A DNA stretch of 64,000 nt from NCBI GenBank assembly GCA_963840095.1, contig CAWIXN010000002.1, forward strand, positions 372,001 through 436,000. Direction: 5' to 3'. Made by a program: the position numbers and the translations under genes. Below, piece by piece: positions 59,794 through 64,000 of this stretch. The notes below the pieces were generated by a model that was given only the letters and a program-made list of their open reading frames with translations, was not told the DNA's origin and did no database searches. The DNA comes from DATBGO01 sp963840095. GTDB lineage: Bacteria > Actinomycetota > Actinomycetes > Streptosporangiales > Streptosporangiaceae. Numbering within the stretch: the first letter of the stretch is position 1; every line of letters starts with the position of its first letter.

Positions 59794-60465
59794 ATGGAAC
59801 CGACATCTTTCCAGCGGAAAGCGGCTTTTGTCCTGGTAGTGGTGGTGCTGGCCGGGCTCGGAACCTACCTGTTCGTGCCATCGGCATTCGGGGCGTTCCG
59901 GTCCGGCCCGGCCCGGGCCTCCAGCCCCGCGGCGGCGTCCGCCCCAGGAAAACCAGGCAGCTCACGGGCGGCCTCAGCCCCGGCGACCGCCAGTCCGCTC
60001 CCGGCGATGACGGCGACCCCGGCTCCGACCGGCTCCGCCGGGCCGGACATTTACCAGTGGCTCCCGTTCACCCAGTCAGAACTCGGGGCCGCGGCGAGCG
60101 CGGTCACGGCGTTCGGTCGCGACTATGGAACGTACTCCTACAGTGAGACAGCCGCTAGCTACGTCGGCAATATGGGGAACCTGATTACCGCGGCCCTGTC
60201 CGAGGTGCTGGCCCGGGGTTACGCCACCCCCGGCGTCGCGAGCCTGCGGGTGAGCAACAAGCAGGTCGCCACCGGCTCAGCGGTGATCACCTCGCTGCGC
60301 GCCTTCGGCCCGTCCAGCCTGACCTTCCTGGTGACGATCAGCCAGCAGATTACTGACACCCAGGGCACCAACAAGACGAGCGTGTCCTATGCGGTAACCG
60401 TCACCGGTGGCGGAACCAGCTGGCAGGTGAGCGACATCGAGCTCGCCGGTGCCGGGAACTCATGA
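59794..60465 (+). CDS. Bitopic protein of the secretion cluster (second VirB8-like candidate)
   Basis: A 223-residue protein with a short basic start, one membrane helix (AAFVLVVVVLAGLGTYLFV), a Ser/Ala/Pro linker to about residue 85, and a folded domain DIYQWLPFTQSELGAAASAV, TAFGRDYGTYSYSETAASYV, TFLVTISQQITDTQGT, VTVTGGGTSWQVSDIELAGA. The ending (alternating strands with a xWxVxDIEL motif) resembles NTF2-like VirB8/TcpC domains, hence a second scaffold-like subunit. Its stop overlaps the start of the hydrolase gene. ATG 59794, 10 bases after the preceding stop. Confidence 0.7.
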   Translation: MEPTSFQRKAAFVLVVVVLAGLGTYLFVPSAFGAFRSGPARASSPAAASAPGKPGSSRAASAPATASPLPAMTATPAPTGSAGPDIYQWLPFTQSELGAAASAVTAFGRDYGTYSYSETAASYVGNMGNLITAALSEVLARGYATPGVASLRVSNKQVATGSAVITSLRAFGPSSLTFLVTISQQITDTQGTNKTSVSYAVTVTGGGTSWQVSDIELAGAGNS

Positions 60466-61604
60466 TCTGGGAGCCGGGCCGGGGTGGCCCAGGCCGGGGG
60501 CTCCTGCTCGTATTCGCCGGCGCGGCCGTGTTGGTCGTATTCGGGCTCATTACCGCGCCGATGCTGGTGTTCGGCGGGAGCAGCCTTTTCTCAGAGTCAA
60601 ACAGCGCCTGCGCGGCCGCCCAGGCCGGATCCGCCGGACAGCCGGCCGCGAGCACGGCGGCGCATAACTCGATTCCTGCCAACTATCTCGCCATCTTCCA
60701 GGCGACGGGAAAGAAATACGGCGTCCCCTGGGTCGTCCTGGCCGGTATCGGCGAGGTGGAGAGCGACGACGGCCGGTCAACTCTGCCCGGGGTGCACAGC
60801 GGGTCGAACGCCTACGGCGCGGCAGGTCCCATGCAGATCGGCATCGGCGGTGCCGCAGGCAACCAGTGGGGCGGCGCTCCGGTCCATCCAGCGAGCGAGC
60901 GGGTCAACGGCGTCGCCACCGACGGTGACGGAGACGGGATCGCAAGCGTCTACGACCCGGCCGACGCGATCGCGGGTGCGGCGAAGTACCTGCTCGAACA
61001 CGGCGTCATCGACAACGTCTCTGGCGCGATCTTCGCCTACAACCACCTTGAGTCGTACGTGCAGGCGGTGCTGCAGTGGGCCAAGACCTACGCCAGCGGC
61101 GGCTACTCCGTCAGCCAGGTCACGGCCGACAGCGCCCCTAGCTGCCTGCCTGGCGTCGGCACCGCGGCCAACAGCGTCGGCGCCGCGGCCAACAGCACGG
61201 TCAGGGCGGCCATCGCGTTCGCCGAGGCGCAGCTCGGCAAGCCCTACCAGTGGGGCGGCACGGGACCGGACGCGTTCGACTGCTCGGGCCTGGTGATGGA
61301 GGCCTACCTGGCCGCTGGCGTCAGCATCCCGCGGACCTCGCAGCAGCAATGGCTGTGGGGACCGCAGGTCCCGGCCAGTCAGGTCGAGCCCGGGGATCTG
61401 GCCTTCTTCGCCGGCTCGGACGGCACCGTCACCTCGCCCGGCCATGTCGGCCTGGTGATCGGCGGTGGCCTGATGATCGAGGCGTATGCCACCGGATTCC
61501 CGATCCGCATCGCCCCCTACGCGGGCCGCGGCGTGATCGGCTTCACCCGGCCGTGGGCACACCGCGGCGTGGTCCTCGCCGCCGGCCAGCAGCCGGGGCC
61601 CTGA
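60462..61604 (+). CDS. Two-domain lytic transglycosylase / NlpC-P60 peptidase of the secretion cluster
   Basis: A 380-residue peptidoglycan hydrolase. An N-terminal membrane helix (LLLVFAGAAVLVVFGLITAP) anchors it outside. The first domain (about 70-200) is lysozyme/SLT-like: YGVPWVVLAGIGEVESDDGR with catalytic Glu, AAGPMQIGIGGAAG, YDPADAIAGAAKYLLEHG, FAYNHLESYVQAVL. The second (about 250-370) is NlpC/P60: KPYQWGGTGPDAFDCSGLVM (catalytic Cys), ASQVEPGDLAFFAG, and SPGHVGLVIGGGLMIEAYAT (His). Hydrolases with this layout (TcpG, VirB1-like) open the wall for type IV machines in Gram-positives. It overlaps the preceding gene by 4 bases and closes the operon. Confidence 0.92.
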   Translation: MIWEPGRGGPGRGLLLVFAGAAVLVVFGLITAPMLVFGGSSLFSESNSACAAAQAGSAGQPAASTAAHNSIPANYLAIFQATGKKYGVPWVVLAGIGEVESDDGRSTLPGVHSGSNAYGAAGPMQIGIGGAAGNQWGGAPVHPASERVNGVATDGDGDGIASVYDPADAIAGAAKYLLEHGVIDNVSGAIFAYNHLESYVQAVLQWAKTYASGGYSVSQVTADSAPSCLPGVGTAANSVGAAANSTVRAAIAFAEAQLGKPYQWGGTGPDAFDCSGLVMEAYLAAGVSIPRTSQQQWLWGPQVPASQVEPGDLAFFAGSDGTVTSPGHVGLVIGGGLMIEAYATGFPIRIAPYAGRGVIGFTRPWAHRGVVLAAGQQPGP

Positions 61605-61683
61605 CCGGCCACTGCGGCCTTTCCCGGGCGGCTCGGCAAGATAGAGAACGATGTCCCGTGACCGGTCATGGCCAGGGCACTGA

Positions 61684-64000
61684 TCAGCAGCCGCGGTTCC
61701 ATCGGGTGAACCCGGCCGGCCATGGCTGCGCGCCGATCGCGGTGAGGGCCGCGCGGGCCATCGCGAAGGTCTCATGGACGAACAGGACGGGATGGCCGCG
61801 GGCCAGGCGCACCGCGGTGCGCAGCGCGGCCTCCGGGCCGTCCGCGGCCACGCAGCGGATGCCCGGCCTGGCCCGGCGCAGGGCCGCGGTGATCAGGCCG
61901 GTCATCTCGCCCGGCTCCCGGCCGCGCCGGTCACGGTCCTCATAGACGACCACCGAGGCAAACCATTCCGCGACGGCCTCTGCTGACGCGACGACCAGGT
62001 CATCGCGGCGATCGCCGGGCAGGGTAAGGGCCGCGGCCGGCTCGCCGCCCCACACATTGCTGATCATCCGCCCAGTCGCCGCGAGCGCCGCCGCGTTGTG
62101 GCCGTAGTCCACGATCACCGGGCTGCCCGCGGCCAGGTACAGGTTGCCCCGGCCCGGATTGGCCTCGCCCGGGGCGAAGGTGGCCAGCGCCTGCCGGATG
62201 TCCTTGGCGCTGATGCCGAGGGCCCGGCACGCCGCCACCGCCGCGAGCGCATTCGCCACCAGATGGGGGGCGCGTCCCCCGAAGGCGCCGGGCAGGTCGG
62301 CGACCCCGATCAGCGCCCGGTCCCCGGTGTTCTCGATCTCGGTCAGCTGGCCATCGACCACCTCGTAGCTGACGCCGCCGCCGCGACGGTGCCGCTCGGT
62401 CACCGGGCTGCCCGGCAGCAGGCTGAAATACCTGATATCGGGTGCGCGGTCGCGCACCGCGGGCCGCTCGGCCAGCGCGGCGGTGGCCGGATCGTCGGCG
62501 TTGAGCACTACGGTCCCGCCCTCGCGGATCTCCTCGGCCACCAGGGCCTTGACCCCGGTGAGCTCCTCAAGGTCGTCGATCCCGTCTGAGCCGAGATGGT
62601 CAGCGGTGATATTGGTGACCACCGCGACGTCGGCGCTGTCATAGCCGAGCCCGCCGCGGATGATCCCGCCCCGGGCCGTCTCGAGGACCGCGGCCTCGAT
62701 GCTGGTGTCGTCGAGCACCATCTCGGCCGACCGCGGCCCGGATGCGTCCGCCCGGTAGACCAGCCGTCCGCTGGAGTACACGCCCTCGGTCGTGGACATG
62801 CCCACCCGCAGGCCCGCCTGGCGCAGGATGTGGCCGATCATGCGGACCGTGGTGGTCTTGCCATTGGTGCCGGTCACGGCGACGACCGGAACCCTGGCCG
62901 GCGCGCCCGGCGGGTACAGGCGGTCGATCACCGCCCCCGCTACGTCCCTGGACGTGCCCTCGGCCGGAGACAGGTGCATCCGCAGCCCCGGGCAAGCGTT
63001 GAGCTCGATCACCGCGCCCGGTCCGGGCTGGCCGGGCGGCTCGTGCTCGTCATGCCCGCCGTCTGGATCCAGGATCGGCGCAGAGATGTCGGCCAGCCGC
63101 ACGTCGATGCCGCAGATGTCGAGCCCGGCCGCGGCCGCCGCCCGGCAGCACATCTCGGCGACGTCGTCGTGGACCAGGTCGGTGACGTCCCGGCTGGTTC
63201 CGCCGGTGGACAGGTTGGCGTTCTTGCGCAGCGTGACCAGTTCGCCCTCAGCCGGTACCGAGGCCTCGCTCAGCCCCTGGTCGGCCAGCTGGCTGATGGC
63301 CGCCCCGTCCAGGGTGATCCTGGTCAGCTCGCGCGCATGACCCGGGCCGCGCCGCGGGTCAGCATTGGCCAGCGCGACGAGTTGGCCGATGGTCGCACGG
63401 CCGTCTCCGGTCACGGACGCGGGCCGCAGCTGCGCCGCGGCGACCACCCGGCCGTCGACCACCAGGACCCGGTAGTCATGGCCGGGGATGAACCTCTCCA
63501 CGATGACTCCCGCGGCCGCGGGGCTCGCCCGCGGATAAGCGTCGGCGGCCTGCGCCGCGGTAATGACGCTGATCGTCACGCCCGCGCCATGGTTGCCGCT
63601 GCGCGGCTTGATCACGACAGGCGCGCCGAGGAGCTCGACCGCATCGGCGGCCTCGGCCGCGCTCCGGGCGACCACCCCGTCGGGGACCGGGATCCCCGCA
63701 CTGGCCAGCAGCTGCTTGGTGAGCACCTTGTCGGAGGCGATGTCCACCCCGACCGCGGAGGTCTGCTCGGTCAGCGCCGCGCAGACCAGCCGCCGGTAGC
63801 ACCCGTAGCCGAGGCGCAGCAGGCTCAGACTGCCGATCCGGCGGACCGGGATTCCCCGGCGGCGGGCCGCGGCGGCGATAGCCGCGGTGCTCACGCCCAG
63901 GCGCTCTCGCTCCACGAGGCGGGAAATGCCCGCGAGGTCGGCATCAAGCGCAGGCTCTCGTTTCTCTAGAATTTCATCGACCACGCGGATGGCGGCCCGC
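61684..64000 (-). CDS. cphA: Cyanophycin synthetase-like ligase (5' end outside window)
   Basis: At least 771 residues, continuing past the window edge on the minus strand (the frame is open through 64000). The ATP-grasp half has GVDIASDKVLTKQLLASAGI, PVVIKPRSGNHGAGVTISV, and VIELNACPGLRMHLSPAEG. The Mur-ligase half has VVAVTGTNGKTTTVRMIGHI (P-loop), AAVLETARGGIIRGGLGYD, TNITADHLGSDGI and VDYGHNAAALAATG. CphA1 makes multi-L-arginyl-poly-L-aspartate from Arg and Asp. Orders of domains and motifs fit; about 130-150 N-terminal residues lie outside. A partner cyanophycinase (cphB) is not in the window. The GTG at 63984 is internal. Convergent with the secretion operon. Confidence 0.88.
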   Translation of the reverse strand, partial: RAAIRVVDEILEKREPALDADLAGISRLVERERLGVSTAAIAAAARRRGIPVRRIGSLSLLRLGYGCYRRLVCAALTEQTSAVGVDIASDKVLTKQLLASAGIPVPDGVVARSAAEAADAVELLGAPVVIKPRSGNHGAGVTISVITAAQAADAYPRASPAAAGVIVERFIPGHDYRVLVVDGRVVAAAQLRPASVTGDGRATIGQLVALANADPRRGPGHARELTRITLDGAAISQLADQGLSEASVPAEGELVTLRKNANLSTGGTSRDVTDLVHDDVAEMCCRAAAAAGLDICGIDVRLADISAPILDPDGGHDEHEPPGQPGPGAVIELNACPGLRMHLSPAEGTSRDVAGAVIDRLYPPGAPARVPVVAVTGTNGKTTTVRMIGHILRQAGLRVGMSTTEGVYSSGRLVYRADASGPRSAEMVLDDTSIEAAVLETARGGIIRGGLGYDSADVAVVTNITADHLGSDGIDDLEELTGVKALVAEEIREGGTVVLNADDPATAALAERPAVRDRAPDIRYFSLLPGSPVTERHRRGGGVSYEVVDGQLTEIENTGDRALIGVADLPGAFGGRAPHLVANALAAVAACRALGISAKDIRQALATFAPGEANPGRGNLYLAAGSPVIVDYGHNAAALAATGRMISNVWGGEPAAALTLPGDRRDDLVVASAEAVAEWFASVVVYEDRDRRGREPGEMTGLITAALRRARPGIRCVAADGPEAALRTAVRLARGHPVLFVHETFAMARAALTAIGAQPWPAGFTRWNRGC

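Noticed and set aside
50336..61683. Integrative conjugative element boundaries
   Set aside because: I looked for an integrase, tRNA-end direct repeats and a relaxase around the secretion cluster and saw none within the window, so I do not call a mobile element.

Overview
The window reads as one contiguous piece of an actinobacterial chromosome. Support comes from the very high G+C, frequent GTG and TTG starts, and Actinobacteria-type gene sets: the ispH / xseA / xseB region, PknB-type Ser/Thr kinases, DUF1707, DUF2721 and DUF4232 proteins, a CRP-like palindrome, and small secreted transglycosylases. My best guess is a Streptosporangiales-like or Trebonia-like soil actinomycete, from gene content only. 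I see no rRNA, tRNA, insertion sequence or CRISPR array.

Layout. 1-0.96 kb: end of purK, then purE. 1-2.2 kb: acyl-CoA dehydrogenase. 2.2-2.9 kb: RelE-type toxin with Phd/YefM-type antitoxin, apparently expressed from a leaderless, self-regulated promoter. 2.9-3.8 kb: decayed remnants of two oxidoreductase genes. 3.9-8.6 kb: cell-envelope genes, namely a secreted protein, a stand-alone double Clp-N-domain protein, a rhomboid protease and two paralogous secreted transglycosylases. 8.8-14.4 kb: a transmembrane Ser/Thr kinase and an operon encoding two unrelated fumarases (class I, then class II). 15-20.3 kb: an ABC permease relic and an operon of MFS transporter, glutamine synthetase-like enzyme and amidohydrolase (a split FluG-like pair). 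20.4-29.7 kb: GH25 lysozyme, DUF1707 protein, glpX, TetR regulator, xseB, acyltransferase, xseA, a frameshifted lipid-droplet-associated protein gene and ispH. 29.7-35.5 kb: a DrrAB-type ABC exporter with divergent PadR regulator, then rmuC and ychF. 35.5-47.3 kb: amine oxidase, K+ channel, MalT-like regulator, SDR oxidoreductase and two further ABC systems, one with a frameshifted permease and one under a YtrA-type GntR regulator.

50.7-61.6 kb is the most distinctive region: a compact Tcp/VirB-like type IV secretion gene set on the + strand. It encodes a TcpC/VirB8-like protein, a small membrane protein, a TcpE-like protein fused through a long Pro/Ala-rich linker to a MinD/ParA-like domain with an altered P-loop, a 28-codon mini-ORF coupled at both ends, a VirB4-like ATPase, a VirB6-like polytopic protein with a huge disordered tail, a second VirB8-like candidate, and a two-domain lysozyme/NlpC-P60 hydrolase. 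No relaxase or coupling protein is visible, and housekeeping-type genes flank it (a prolyl oligopeptidase on the left, and on the right a cyanophycin synthetase-like ligase running off the window). It therefore looks like a resident envelope-spanning secretion machine rather than a complete conjugative element.

Three reading frames (about 15.1, 28.43 and 44.16 kb) are broken by what looks like a single-base shift; check these against raw reads before calling them biological.
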